DNA of 64,000 nt from Secundilactobacillus collinoides DSM 20515 = JCM 1123. Lineage in GTDB: Bacteria > Bacillota > Bacilli > Lactobacillales > Lactobacillaceae. The position numbers were made by a program, and so were the translations under genes. Below are positions 42,894 through 51,148 of the stretch, piece after piece. The stretch's first letter is position 1; each line of letters begins with the position of its first letter. A model generated the notes under the pieces. It was not told the origin of the DNA and did no database searches. It saw nothing but the letters and a program-made list of their open reading frames with translations. The stretch covers positions 113,672-177,671 of the forward strand of contig NZ_AYYR01000009.1 of assembly GCF_001435975.1 (NCBI RefSeq), read 5' to 3'.

Positions 42894-44231
42894 ATGACTA
42901 AATATGTAACGAAACAACATCAAGAGGCCGCCGTGGCGGCTTTAAAACGAATGATCAGCAAGAATTCTGTTTTGGCAGAGGCTGCCCCTGGTGCGCCGTT
43001 TGGCAAGGGCATCCGTTTGGCACTGGATGAGATCATGGCCATCTGCGGAGAACTTGGGTTTAAGACCTATGAAGACCCAGATGGCTACTACGGTTATGCC
43101 GAAGTGGGTGAAGGTAAGGATATTTTTGGTCTGATCGGCCACGTGGACGTGGTGCCGGCTGGCGACCCATCTGACTGGGACACGGATCCGTTTACAGCCA
43201 CGGTTACCGATGGAAAAATCATCGGTCGGGGTGCGCAGGATGATAAAGGACCCTCGATGGCGGCGTTGTTTGCCGTTAAGGCCCTGATGGATGCTGGTGT
43301 CCACTTTACCGAGCGGGTTCGGTTTATCTTCGGGACGGATGAAGAAACGCTTTGGCGCGGCATCGCCGTTTATAACCAGAAGGAAGAACCCATTACCCAT
43401 GGGATCGCACCTGATTCTGAATTCCCAGTGACATACGCTGAAAAGGGGTTGCAGCAATCCTACCTGGTTGGACCCGGCTCAACTGAACTGACTGTGTCTG
43501 CCAAGTCCGCTTTCAATGCGGTGCCTGCCAAGGCATTCTACGATGGCCCCAAAGTGGCCGAAGTTAAAACGGCATTGGACGAACTCGGCTTCAAATACGA
43601 ATCGACCGGCGACGGTATCACTGTTTTGGGCAAATCGGTGCATGCCATGTTAGCACCGCAGGGGACGAATGCAGTATTGCGTTTAGGCATGGCCCTTGCC
43701 AAAGTATTCCCTGACAACCCGCAGTTGGCTTTTATCGGCAAACTGTTTAAGGAGGACGCCACCGGAACAAATGTGCTGGGTGATGTGAAAGATGAAGCCT
43801 CTGGTCACCTGACGTTTAACATTTCCAGCCTCGAGATCAACGCCAAGGAGACACGGATGCAGATCGATATCCGGATTCCGGTCACCATTGACCATGACGC
43901 GCTGATCGACCAATTGAGTAAAAAGGTCAGCGAATACGGACTGACTTACGAGCACTTCGATTATCTGGCACCGCTGTATGTGCCTAAGGATAGCGAACTT
44001 GTTAAAACCCTGATGCACGTTTACAAAAAGCTCACCGGTGACGATACGCAACCACAAGTATCTGGTGGTGCAACATACGCGCGGACCATGAACCAGTGCG
44101 TTGCCTTCGGTGCCATGTTGCCAGACGTGCCGGACTATATGCACCAAGTCAACGAACAGTGGGAACTGGCCAGCATGTTCAAAGCCATGGACATTTATGC
44201 GGAAGCTGTTAACGAAATTGTTGGCGAGTAG
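42894..44231 (+). CDS. pepV: Dipeptidase PepV (M20 family)
   Basis: 445-aa cytoplasmic zinc dipeptidase. Landmarks are GHVDVVPAGD (first metal ligand), GRGAQDDKGPS (bridging Asp), FGTDEETLW (catalytic and metal Glu), PDSEFPVTYAEKG and the C-terminal SGGATYARTM. It cleaves a broad range of dipeptides in the last step of protein use. AAGGAGG lies before ATG 42894. Operon partner of YfcC copy 2. Confidence 0.94.
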   Translation: MTKYVTKQHQEAAVAALKRMISKNSVLAEAAPGAPFGKGIRLALDEIMAICGELGFKTYEDPDGYYGYAEVGEGKDIFGLIGHVDVVPAGDPSDWDTDPFTATVTDGKIIGRGAQDDKGPSMAALFAVKALMDAGVHFTERVRFIFGTDEETLWRGIAVYNQKEEPITHGIAPDSEFPVTYAEKGLQQSYLVGPGSTELTVSAKSAFNAVPAKAFYDGPKVAEVKTALDELGFKYESTGDGITVLGKSVHAMLAPQGTNAVLRLGMALAKVFPDNPQLAFIGKLFKEDATGTNVLGDVKDEASGHLTFNISSLEINAKETRMQIDIRIPVTIDHDALIDQLSKKVSEYGLTYEHFDYLAPLYVPKDSELVKTLMHVYKKLTGDDTQPQVSGGATYARTMNQCVAFGAMLPDVPDYMHQVNEQWELASMFKAMDIYAEAVNEIVGE

Positions 44232-44319
44232 CAGTATATTCGTAACAAAACGCATTTCAAACTTGTGCCGCTGTAACATATGAGGACTATCGGAAAAATG
44301 AAGCGGCATTAAGCCGAAT

Positions 44320-44356
44320 AAAAAAGCAACGCGATCGTCTCTCGCGTTGCTTTTTT
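44320..44356 (+). terminator. Intrinsic terminator after pepV
   Basis: AAAAAAGCAACGCGA / TCGCGTTGCTTTTTT. Confidence 0.92.
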
Positions 44357-44491
44357 GATACAGAAAAAACAAAGTATTTCATAGTGGTTATGAATTGGTA
44401 ACAATCAAGTTAACGTTTTGTAAACCCTATCGCATCACGGCCCATCATCGGTTACACTTAACGTAACGAATTTGAAGTGGGGGGCTTCAAC

Positions 44492-44836
44492 ATGAAACGT
44501 CATCTTGGGTTAATTGCGGTGTTAGTTGTTATTTTTGTCGCCGGTGTCGGTTTCTTTAATGACGTGCCAGAAAAATTGGCAGTGATCGAACAAACTGATC
44601 AGTTAGTATCGCAGCATAAACTGACGAAATTTAAGAACGTTGCTGTCAACGCCAAAACGGTACGCTATCTTGAAGCGCTCCCAGAAAAGGCTCGTGTTTC
44701 AGATTTATCTGACGCGCAGGGCGGCAACAGTGACATGTCATACTACGTTGCCCAGTTAGGGGATCGAACTGCTGGGGTCGTCGTAGAAAAACAGATGCCG
44801 TTTGTTTGGAAAGTCAAGACTGTCAGTGTGTGGTGA
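44492..44836 (+). CDS. Unknown small exported protein
   Basis: 114 aa. Residues 4-22 are an uncleaved or cleaved export signal with a hydrophobic core; the rest is soluble and basic with no cysteine. GTGGGGGG sits seven bases before ATG 44492. Monocistronic, with a strong terminator behind it. No family recognised. Confidence 0.6.
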   Translation: MKRHLGLIAVLVVIFVAGVGFFNDVPEKLAVIEQTDQLVSQHKLTKFKNVAVNAKTVRYLEALPEKARVSDLSDAQGGNSDMSYYVAQLGDRTAGVVVEKQMPFVWKVKTVSVW

Positions 44837-44899
44837 GTGATGCGCCGTTATTAAAATGCATGCGGATCGATGCTAACTGTAAACAACGGTAGAAGTAAC

Positions 44900-44958
44900 A
44901 AGGTGTTAGCGCCGGCTTTATCGAAATTTCGATGAGCTGGCGCTAACACCTTTTTCTT
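44900..44958 (+). terminator. Long intrinsic terminator
   Basis: AAGGTGTTAGCGCC-GC-TATCGAAA / TTTCGAT-GC-GGCGCTAACACC, over 20 paired bases, then TTTTTC. Also lies just past the leftward nnrE stop. Confidence 0.9.
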
Positions 44959-44964
44959 TATACA

Positions 44965-45606
44965 TCATCCCTCATACTTATCATGCAAATATACGCCAAT
45001 ATCTTCAACAAACAGTGTCCCGGTATACTGCTTGCCGACTGCCGTATCAAAGCCTTTCTTACTGTAGGCAAAGCTGCTGGTGGCATCGGCTTTCACCGTC
45101 GCCCCCTGCGGTTCACCGGTGTCGGCGTTTAAACCGGATGGCACGTCGACGCTGAAAACTTTGGCAGTGCTGCCGTTGATGGCGTTGATCCAGGTCGCAA
45201 ACTTCCCTTCAACTGGGCGGTCAAGGCCGATGCCGAAGATGGCGTCTACGATGGTGGTGTAGTCGCCAAGGTTGATGTCAGCGGGAATGACCGGAATCTT
45301 ATAGTAGTCGATAATTTTAAGCTGCTGAGTCGTTTCGGTGGAAGCTTTGGCCCGGTCGCCTGTCAGCATCACGGTGACCTTTGCACCGCGTACGTGCAGT
45401 AAGCGCGCAATTGCAATGCCGTCGCCGCCGTTATTACCAGTGCCGGCAAATACCAACACGTTGGTCAGATCATAATCGCCGGTCAACAACCGGTTAGCAG
45501 CACCTAAAGCGGCACGCTCCATCAGTACCAATGAAGGAATTCCAATTTCTTGAATGGTGTGCGAATCCCCACGCCGAGCGTCCGCAACGGAAATACTATT
45601 TGTCAT
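44965..45606 (-). CDS. nnrE: NAD(P)H-hydrate epimerase
   Basis: 213-aa YjeF_N-domain enzyme repairing damaged NADHX/NADPHX by epimerising R and S forms. Signatures are GTGNNGGDGIAIAR, DAIFGIGLDRPVEG and SVDVPSGLNADTG. The partner dehydratase NnrD domain is absent, so it must be encoded elsewhere. AAAGGA precedes ATG 45606; the longer frame to 45669 is not supported. Confidence 0.9.
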   Translation of the reverse strand: MTNSISVADARRGDSHTIQEIGIPSLVLMERAALGAANRLLTGDYDLTNVLVFAGTGNNGGDGIAIARLLHVRGAKVTVMLTGDRAKASTETTQQLKIIDYYKIPVIPADINLGDYTTIVDAIFGIGLDRPVEGKFATWINAINGSTAKVFSVDVPSGLNADTGEPQGATVKADATSSFAYSKKGFDTAVGKQYTGTLFVEDIGVYLHDKYEG

Positions 45607-45769
45607 GGAATCACGTCCTTTGTGAATTTTTCTACAACTATACCGTAAGCCAATTTCGAGAAAATGCAATGATTAAGTTGGCAAAGGGGGCAAAATTGAA
45701 CGGGGTACTGATTACCTTCCGAAATAATGCCAAGAATTAAGAAAAGTGTCAGTGGCATTCCGAAAGGCA

Positions 45770-45806
45770 CCCACAAACCAAAGACTTGCACAGAAGCGGA
45801 CTATTC
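45770..45806 (-). repeat. Structured repeat, family C, 3'-half remnant
   Basis: On the minus strand this 36-base piece repeats the 3' strand of P4-P3-P2 (AATAGTCCGCTTCTG ... GTCTTTGGTTTG). It follows full copy C1 in the direction of reading, as the 3'-half copies do in families A and B. Confidence 0.75.
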
Positions 45807-45942
45807 TTTCTAGGCGACCGAGTGGAAACGAGTTCCACAAACCAAAGACTTGCACAGAAGCGGACTATTTTACAAAATCCAAGCCCGGGATTTTATAAAA
45901 TAGTCCGCTTCTGCTCCAGTCTTTAACCGGTTTGTTCCACGC
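45807..45942 (-). repeat. Structured repeat, family C, full copy C1
   Basis: P2 CAAACC/GGTTTG, bulge GGTT, P3 AAAGAC/GTCTTT, internal loop, long P4 with A/T-rich inner arm. The P1 strand reads GCGT here and does not match ACTC opposite; the wider pair GTGGAA/TTCCAC is kept. Confidence 0.8.
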
Positions 45943-45985
45943 TATTTTCTACAATCAGTGGAGGAGAAAAATTTCATAGCTACTC

Positions 45986-46120
45986 TTTCTAGGCAACCGA
46001 GTGGAAACGAGTTCCAGGAAGCAGAGACCGGCCACGTAAGCGCAATTAGTGAGAAATCCAAGGTCGGGATTTCTCACTAATTGTGCTTACGTTCTGGTCT
46101 CAAACCGCTTCCTTCCACTC
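45986..46120 (-). repeat. Structured repeat, family C, full copy C2
   Basis: Same plan with different helices: P1 GAGT/ACTC, loop GGAA/TGGA, P2 GGAAGC/GCTTCC, bulge GGTTT, P3 GAGACC/GGTCTC, P4 arms starting CGTAAGC. Outer flanks are nearly identical to C1 and C3 while the stems are not, which is what a conserved fold predicts. Confidence 0.85.
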
Positions 46121-46162
46121 TTCCCTGTGATTAGTCAAGTATGCTAAATTTCAAAACTGCGC

Positions 46163-46298
46163 TTTCTAGGCAACCGAGTGGAAACGAGTTCCACAAACCA
46201 AAGACTTGCACAGAAGCGGCCTATTTTACAAAATCCAAGCCCAGGATTTTATAAAATAGGCCGCTTCTGCTCCAGTCTTTAACCGGTTTGTTCCACTC
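46163..46298 (-). repeat. Structured repeat, family C, full copy C3
   Basis: P1 GAGT/ACTC begins four bases after the marR stop codon. Nearly identical to C1, with a compensatory change in P4 (GGCC paired with GGCC where C1 has GGAC/GTCC). Tail TTTCCACTCGGTTGCC can compete with P1 for the 5' strand. Confidence 0.85.
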
Positions 46299-46302
46299 TC
46301 TC

Positions 46303-46791
46303 TTATTTCAAACGCTCCGCCTGATCATTCTCCAGTGGTGTTTGATGGCGGTCGGACAGGACGACTTTTGAGATGTCGAAGAGTTCGTTTCCGAGGCGGT
46401 TGATGTCGATGTGCTCAAGGTCACCGGCAAAGGATTCCCACCAGTCGTTGAACTGCTTGAGTGCATGGTCCAACAGTTTCTTTCCTTCAGCGGTCAGCGT
46501 CAGTTCCTTGACCCGTTTATCGCGGTCGGCACTGGCTTTATTGATGAGGCTGAGTGATGTCAGATGTTTGACCATCCGCGTCATCAACCCTTCGTCAACC
46601 GCCAAAGTGGTGGCTGCGCGCCGCTGACTGATCGGCTGACTTTCCAAAACAAGCACCATCAGATACATTTCAGTAATGTTGACTGGTAGTTTATCCCGCA
46701 CAAGTAATTGATTCATATCCCGTTGCAGTTGACGGTGCAAAATTGCGTTGTATGTGGATAGTGTTAAATAATCATTTCCGGACTTGTCCAT
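46303..46791 (-). CDS. MarR-family regulator
   Basis: 162-aa winged-helix dimer. The central HTH and wing (ISQRRAATTLAVDEGLMTRMVKHLTSLSLINKASADRDKRVKELTLT) are typical. It probably senses a phenolic or other small ligand; target genes unknown. GAGGTG precedes ATG 46791. Its transcript runs straight into the family C repeats, with no ordinary terminator between. Confidence 0.85.
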   Translation of the reverse strand: MDKSGNDYLTLSTYNAILHRQLQRDMNQLLVRDKLPVNITEMYLMVLVLESQPISQRRAATTLAVDEGLMTRMVKHLTSLSLINKASADRDKRVKELTLTAEGKKLLDHALKQFNDWWESFAGDLEHIDINRLGNELFDISKVVLSDRHQTPLENDQAERLK

Positions 46792-46867
46792 TACGCGTTC
46801 ACCTCAATCCCCTATATTTCATTGACAATTAAAGTATAAGCGTTTTCATGCCCGTTTCATAGCCTTT

Positions 46868-48364
46868 TTACCCAATTTTGAGAATTTTTGAAATCGCTTC
46901 CTTCATCTCGTTGGCATTCACGGCAAGATTGTGACGAACCGGTGCGTCAAACAATTTTTGAATGGTGGGCGGCAACGGGACGTTAATGGTGTCCTTGAGT
47001 TGGGCGATGGCATCCAAACCATCAGCAGATTCATCATGCCCCTCAATGGCGCTGAGAACGGCATTGGGGAACTTGTATGGGCTGGCAGTGGAAACGATGA
47101 CCATTGGCGTGTCGTCACCCGTAGCATCCCGGTATTGGTCGGCAACAGCCTTGGCCACTGCGGTGTGCGGATCGATAGCGAACCCATCCTCCTTGAAGAC
47201 GGAAGCGATGGCTTGAGCATCGGCGTCACCGGTGGCTGATCCGGCACTGAAGGTTTCCTTGAGGAAGGCTAACGTTTCGGGTTTGACTTGGTAGTGGCCA
47301 GCGGATTCCAGTTCGTGCATGTAGGCACTGGTCTGGGTGGCGTCACTGCCAACGGCGCGGAAAATCAGACGTTCGAGGTTGCTTGAAACCAAGATATCCA
47401 TCGATGGTGAGGTCGTGGTGAAGAAGGGCCGTACACGGTCATAATAGCCGGTCTCAAAGAAATCGGTCAGAACGTTATTTTGGTTAGAGGCACAGATCAG
47501 GCGGTTGATTGGCAAACCTAATTCTTTAGCGTAGTAACCAGCCAGAATGTCGCCAAAGTTGCCGGTTGGTACGGTGAAGTTGATCTTGTCGCCCGCCTTG
47601 ATGGCGTTTTGCTTGATCAGCTGGCCGTATGCGTAGAAGTAGTAGGCAACCTGCGGCACGAGTCGGCCGATGTTGATTGAATTGGCGGATGAGAACTGGT
47701 ACCCCTTAGCAGCAATTTCCTGCTTGAAGGCATCATCGTTGAAAATTTCCTTGACGTTGGTCTGGGCCTGGTCAAAATTGCCATCGATGGCGACCACGTG
47801 GGTGTTTGCACCAGGTTGGGTGATCATTTGCTGCTTCTGAATGGCACTGACACCCTGTTTCGGATAGAAAACGATGATCTGGGTGTCAGCCACGTCGGCG
47901 AAACCGGCCATTGCGGCCTTTCCTGTGTCACCGGAAGTGGCAGTGAGGATGACAATCTGTTTGTCGAAGTGCTGTTTCTTTGCAGCGGTGGTCATCAAGT
48001 GCGGCAGAATGGAGAGCGCCAGGTCCTTAAACGCAATGGTTGGGCCGTGGAACAGTTCCAAATAGAAGTCTTTGCCATGGTGGCTGACGGGGGCGATTGC
48101 TGCATCGTCAAATTTGTCGTCGTAAGCTGCGTTGACACAGGCCTTGAGTTCTTCGGCGTTGAAATCGGTGAGAAAGGCGCTCAAGACGTTAAAGGCAACC
48201 TGTTGGTAGGTGAGACCTGGTAAGTCGTTTAAATTCAAATCAAGTTGTGGTTTTTCAGTTGGCACGTACAGCCCGCCATCTGGACTGAGGCCTTGTAAAA
48301 TGGCGGCTGATGCGGTCAGGGCGTTGTCAGCCTTGCCACGGGTGCTCCGGTATAAGAGAGTCAT
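46868..48364 (-). CDS. thrC: Threonine synthase
   Basis: 498-aa PLP enzyme turning O-phosphohomoserine into threonine. PLP lysine in GPTIAFKDLAL; phosphate-binding TATSGDTGKAAM; C-terminal region of the long (fungal/E. coli-like) class. GGAGGAA precedes ATG 48364. The leader holds ATGAGAAA / TTTCTCAT (48420-48451), which could be an attenuation element, though the T-run is on the wrong strand. Not beside hom or thrB. Confidence 0.94.
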   Translation of the reverse strand: MTLLYRSTRGKADNALTASAAILQGLSPDGGLYVPTEKPQLDLNLNDLPGLTYQQVAFNVLSAFLTDFNAEELKACVNAAYDDKFDDAAIAPVSHHGKDFYLELFHGPTIAFKDLALSILPHLMTTAAKKQHFDKQIVILTATSGDTGKAAMAGFADVADTQIIVFYPKQGVSAIQKQQMITQPGANTHVVAIDGNFDQAQTNVKEIFNDDAFKQEIAAKGYQFSSANSINIGRLVPQVAYYFYAYGQLIKQNAIKAGDKINFTVPTGNFGDILAGYYAKELGLPINRLICASNQNNVLTDFFETGYYDRVRPFFTTTSPSMDILVSSNLERLIFRAVGSDATQTSAYMHELESAGHYQVKPETLAFLKETFSAGSATGDADAQAIASVFKEDGFAIDPHTAVAKAVADQYRDATGDDTPMVIVSTASPYKFPNAVLSAIEGHDESADGLDAIAQLKDTINVPLPPTIQKLFDAPVRHNLAVNANEMKEAISKILKIG

Positions 48365-48523
48365 TGTAGGGGTTCCTCCTTAGTAATCGACAATCGTTAG
48401 TCCTAGTTTACCTTATTTTATGAGAAAATTCAGTTGGTTTCTCATTTTTCGTGTATTAACAACTCTTCAATTCTGGGGATATGTTAATATGGAGCGAACA
48501 GAACAATAGAAAAGAGGATTCTC

Positions 48524-48850
48524 ATGGAAATCGAAGTACCAGAATCAATGGCAGAAGTCGAAAAAGAAGTTGCTGATCGTCAAGCGAAGGGTGAAACCGT
48601 TACCGCAGACGATGTAATCAAGCAGGCTGTTAAGGATTCCTTGCAGGCGTACCTAGACTTTTCAGAAGCAGGTCACTACGATTCAGTGCACTGGGACGGC
48701 GACGGTTTAGCTGTGACCGACGTGATGAAAAAGCCCCTCAAGACAGTTCAGTCTCAAGGGGATAGCTTTGTCGCTGATTTTCAAGCAAACCCGGGTGCCC
48801 TGTTCTTTTATTTGCAGGACGAGGCGATGAAGATTGCTGGGGAACGGTAA
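48524..48850 (+). CDS. Unknown acidic cytoplasmic protein
   Basis: 108 aa, acidic, mostly helical, no membrane segment. N terminus MEIEVPESMAEVEKEVADR and a central GHYDSVHWDGDG. AAGAGG lies nine bases before ATG 48524. Monocistronic with a terminator at 48957. I do not recognise a family. Confidence 0.65.
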   Translation: MEIEVPESMAEVEKEVADRQAKGETVTADDVIKQAVKDSLQAYLDFSEAGHYDSVHWDGDGLAVTDVMKKPLKTVQSQGDSFVADFQANPGALFFYLQDEAMKIAGER

Positions 48851-48956
48851 GGCGTTTGTTGAAGCAGGTCTGTTGCCTATGTTTTTCGTGTGTTGATTAA
48901 CAGCAGTATTTTTCTTGGTGTCATCAGTTAATTCAGCGAATTGAATTGCTACTTAT

Positions 48957-49002
48957 CTAGCCACTTCCCGTCGTGTTTCTCCTTGTCGGGGGTGGCTTTT
49001 TG
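48957..49002 (+). terminator. Terminator of the 108-aa gene
   Basis: AGCCAC-CCCG / CGGG-GTGGCTTTTT. The 110 bases before it and the stretch to 49172 hold no gene. Confidence 0.75.
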
Positions 49003-49172
49003 TGTGAGTTAGTGCTGATAGGTGCGGTGTTTGTTTTAGGATGCAGGTGATAGAGTAAAGGTTTATTCGGATGAGTGTGTGTCGATACCTTTATCAATTT
49101 TTTTGAACAGATAGTCATGGTCAGATTACCAGTTATTTTGTATGCACGATTGGTGCCAATATGCAGTAAAAC

Positions 49173-49201
49173 TTGTTTCTTGCATTGAATACGATTATCA
49201 T
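49173..49201 (+). promoter_or_regulatory. tRNA promoter
   Basis: TTGTTT (49173-49178), 17-base spacer, TATCAT (49196-49201); transcription would begin 5-6 bases before the tRNA. Confidence 0.75.
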
Positions 49202-49213
49202 TGATGTTGAAGG

Positions 49214-49285
49214 GCGCCCTTAGTGTAATGGATAGCACATGAGATTTCGGTCCTCATGATCCGAGTTCGACTCTCGGGGGGCGCA
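49214..49285 (+). tRNA. tRNA-Arg (anticodon TCG)
   Basis: Acceptor stem GCGCCCT/GGGGCGC with discriminator A, D stem GTGT/GCAC, T arm CCGAG-TTCGACT-CTCGG. Anticodon stem TGAGA/CCTCA has an A-C mismatch at 31-39 and the loop TTTCGGT gives anticodon TCG, reading CGA. The usual close relative has loop TTCCGGT (anticodon CCG) and TCTCA, so two changes separate this gene from a tRNA-Arg(CCG). CCA is not encoded. 72 bases. Confidence 0.85.
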
Positions 49286-49302
49286 TGAGTATCAAGCGCG
49301 TG

Positions 49303-49334
49303 AAGCAGGCTTTTACGGAGGCCTGTTTTTTATC
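49303..49334 (+). terminator. tRNA terminator
   Basis: AAGCAGGC / GCCTGTTTTTT, 18 bases after the tRNA. Nothing else seen in 49335-49545. Confidence 0.85.
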
Positions 49335-49560
49335 GTCCTTTGTGAACTAAGGGGTGATGAAAAGGTGAAGACGGCTAAGCACGATATGAACAACTCACAT
49401 TTAAAAGATAATTAGGCACATCCAGTAGTGCATAGTAACAATCGGTATTAAGCAATCATCTTGATTTTGTACAATATCGAGCAAATATCACCTCATTCCA
49501 AATTGAAAGGCGTATATTAGTGGGTAAAATACACACTTGTTCAAGAAGGAGTTATCGATC

Positions 49561-50385
49561 ATGGCTGGAAAAATTATATTCATCACTGGGGCCTCAAGCG
49601 GTATGGGCTATGCGGCCACAAAGCTGTTTGCGTTGCGTGATTGGCAGGTCTATGCTGGCGCGCGCCGGACGGAAAAGATTCCAACAGGTGCGAACATTCA
49701 CCCGCTTCATCTAGATGTCACGGACAAGGCATCCCGTAATGATTTTGCGACCCAGGCGCTGGATGATGCTGGCGGCGTTGACGTGCTGATAAATAACGCT
49801 GGTTACGGCGAGTTTGGCCCCTTGGAAGAAGTGAGTGAAGAAAACGCCCGCAAACAATTGGAGACTAATCTGCTGGGGGCTTCCGAGCTGACAAAACTCG
49901 TTTTACCTACGATGCGGTTTCAACGCAGCGGCCGGATCATCAACATCTCCTCAATTGGCGGTGAAATGTATTCCCCACTGGGCGGCTGGTACTACGTCAC
50001 AAAGCACGCGCTAAACGTCTGGTCTGACACATTAGATACAGAAGTGCGACAGTTTGGTATTCGGTCAATCATCGTTGAACCCGGCGGCACCGCCTCATCA
50101 TGGACGGAAATTGCCATGGCTAACGCCGAGAAGAATTTGAAACCTAATTCACCTTATTTGAAACTAACCAACGGGACGAAGGCGTTGTTAAAGCGGATGG
50201 GCAGTCAATCCAGTGCGACATCTGAAGATTTGGCCGAGGTCTTTTATCGGGCCGCAACGGATGCCAAGCCGAAGTATCGCTACTACCACGCCCTTGGAGA
50301 TAACTTTATCGGCCATCTCGCACGGGTGCATCAGCATCTGTTTAAACACGTGATGGCTTTTGCGGTCGACCGGCTGACAAAATAA
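49561..50385 (+). CDS. Short-chain dehydrogenase/reductase
   Basis: 274-aa classical SDR: TGASSGMG cofactor loop near the N terminus, NNAG, catalytic Ser in NISSIGG and YYVTK. The C-terminal part resembles oxidoreductases annotated with estradiol-dehydrogenase-like substrates, but the real substrate is unknown. AAGGAG ten bases before ATG 49561 decides the start. Followed by a nitroreductase under a separate promoter. Confidence 0.88.
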   Translation: MAGKIIFITGASSGMGYAATKLFALRDWQVYAGARRTEKIPTGANIHPLHLDVTDKASRNDFATQALDDAGGVDVLINNAGYGEFGPLEEVSEENARKQLETNLLGASELTKLVLPTMRFQRSGRIINISSIGGEMYSPLGGWYYVTKHALNVWSDTLDTEVRQFGIRSIIVEPGGTASSWTEIAMANAEKNLKPNSPYLKLTNGTKALLKRMGSQSSATSEDLAEVFYRAATDAKPKYRYYHALGDNFIGHLARVHQHLFKHVMAFAVDRLTK

Positions 50386-50440
50386 GTTGTCACAAGACGC
50401 CCGATATCGTTGGGATGGCGCAATAACACATGAAATTTTT

Positions 50441-50454
50441 TGAAACCGTTTCCG
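50441..50454 (+). promoter_or_regulatory. cre-like site in the nitroreductase promoter
   Basis: TGAAACCGTTTCCG fits the CcpA box except at the last position and lies directly upstream of a TATACT -10 (50465-50470), so catabolite repression is plausible. An inverted repeat ATGGCCT / AGGCCAT (50459-50500), with inner CTATG/CATAG, spans the -10 and start point. Confidence 0.5.
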
Positions 50455-50531
50455 AAAAATGGCCTATACTAGAGCTATGGTGCTCATAGGGAGGCCATTT
50501 TGATTATGTATAGAAAAGAGTTGTTTTAAAA

Positions 50532-51017
50532 ATGACAGACCCAGTATTAGCAAGACATGCAGTTCGAAGTTTTAAGGCGGACAAACCAACCGCTGACGAA
50601 GTTAATCAGTTGATTGCAGCGTTTCAAGCTGCCCCCTGCGGCAGAGGGGAAGCAGACGTTACCCAGGCCGTAGTGGTTGAGGATGATGCCACGTTGCAAC
50701 GCATCGAAACATCAGTCAATGATGCCGCATACGGGGCACCGCTGCTGTTTATCATTGCCACCCAAGACGAGAGTAACTTTGGCGAACGGAACGCATCAGT
50801 TGCCGCGGAAAACGTCATGGTTGAAGCTGCCAGCCTAGGATTAGGCTCAGTTTACGTAATGAGTGCTGCCATGGCACTGCGAAAGGATCCAGCGCTGTTG
50901 GCGGATCTAGGCATCGACAAGGGGTATTCACCTCAAGTCGTTGTCCCAATCGGGCATGCAACGGAAGAAATAGCCGCTAATGACCGAAGCAGCCGCTATA
51001 AGGTCATTCGTAAATAA
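50532..51017 (+). CDS. Nitroreductase-family protein
   Basis: 161-aa FMN-dependent oxidoreductase of the small nitroreductase type. Starts with RHAVRSF, the FMN-phosphate motif, and has ASLGLGSVYV and the end block VVVPIGHATEE. Reduces nitro compounds or quinones with NAD(P)H. Weak AAAAGAG site before ATG 50532. Own terminator. Confidence 0.85.
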   Translation: MTDPVLARHAVRSFKADKPTADEVNQLIAAFQAAPCGRGEADVTQAVVVEDDATLQRIETSVNDAAYGAPLLFIIATQDESNFGERNASVAAENVMVEAASLGLGSVYVMSAAMALRKDPALLADLGIDKGYSPQVVVPIGHATEEIAANDRSSRYKVIRK

Positions 51018-51024
51018 TTGTGAT

Positions 51025-51064
51025 TTAGCGTTGACGGTTTACGACCCGTTGACGCTATTTTTTT
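51025..51064 (+). terminator. Terminator of the nitroreductase gene
   Basis: TAGCGTTGACGG / CCGTTGACGCTA (two wobble pairs) and seven T. Confidence 0.85.
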
Positions 51065-51148
51065 CGGTTTGGTTAAGGATGAAATGATTGTTTTTAAAAA
51101 GGGATTGGCTGAAAATAGGGTCACCAATTAAATATTAGGAGGTCTCTT

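Noticed and set aside
48420-48451. Attenuator before thrC
   Set aside because: The hairpin ATGAGAAA/TTTCTCAT is real, but its T-run lies on the strand opposite to thrC, and no threonine-rich leader peptide is seen.
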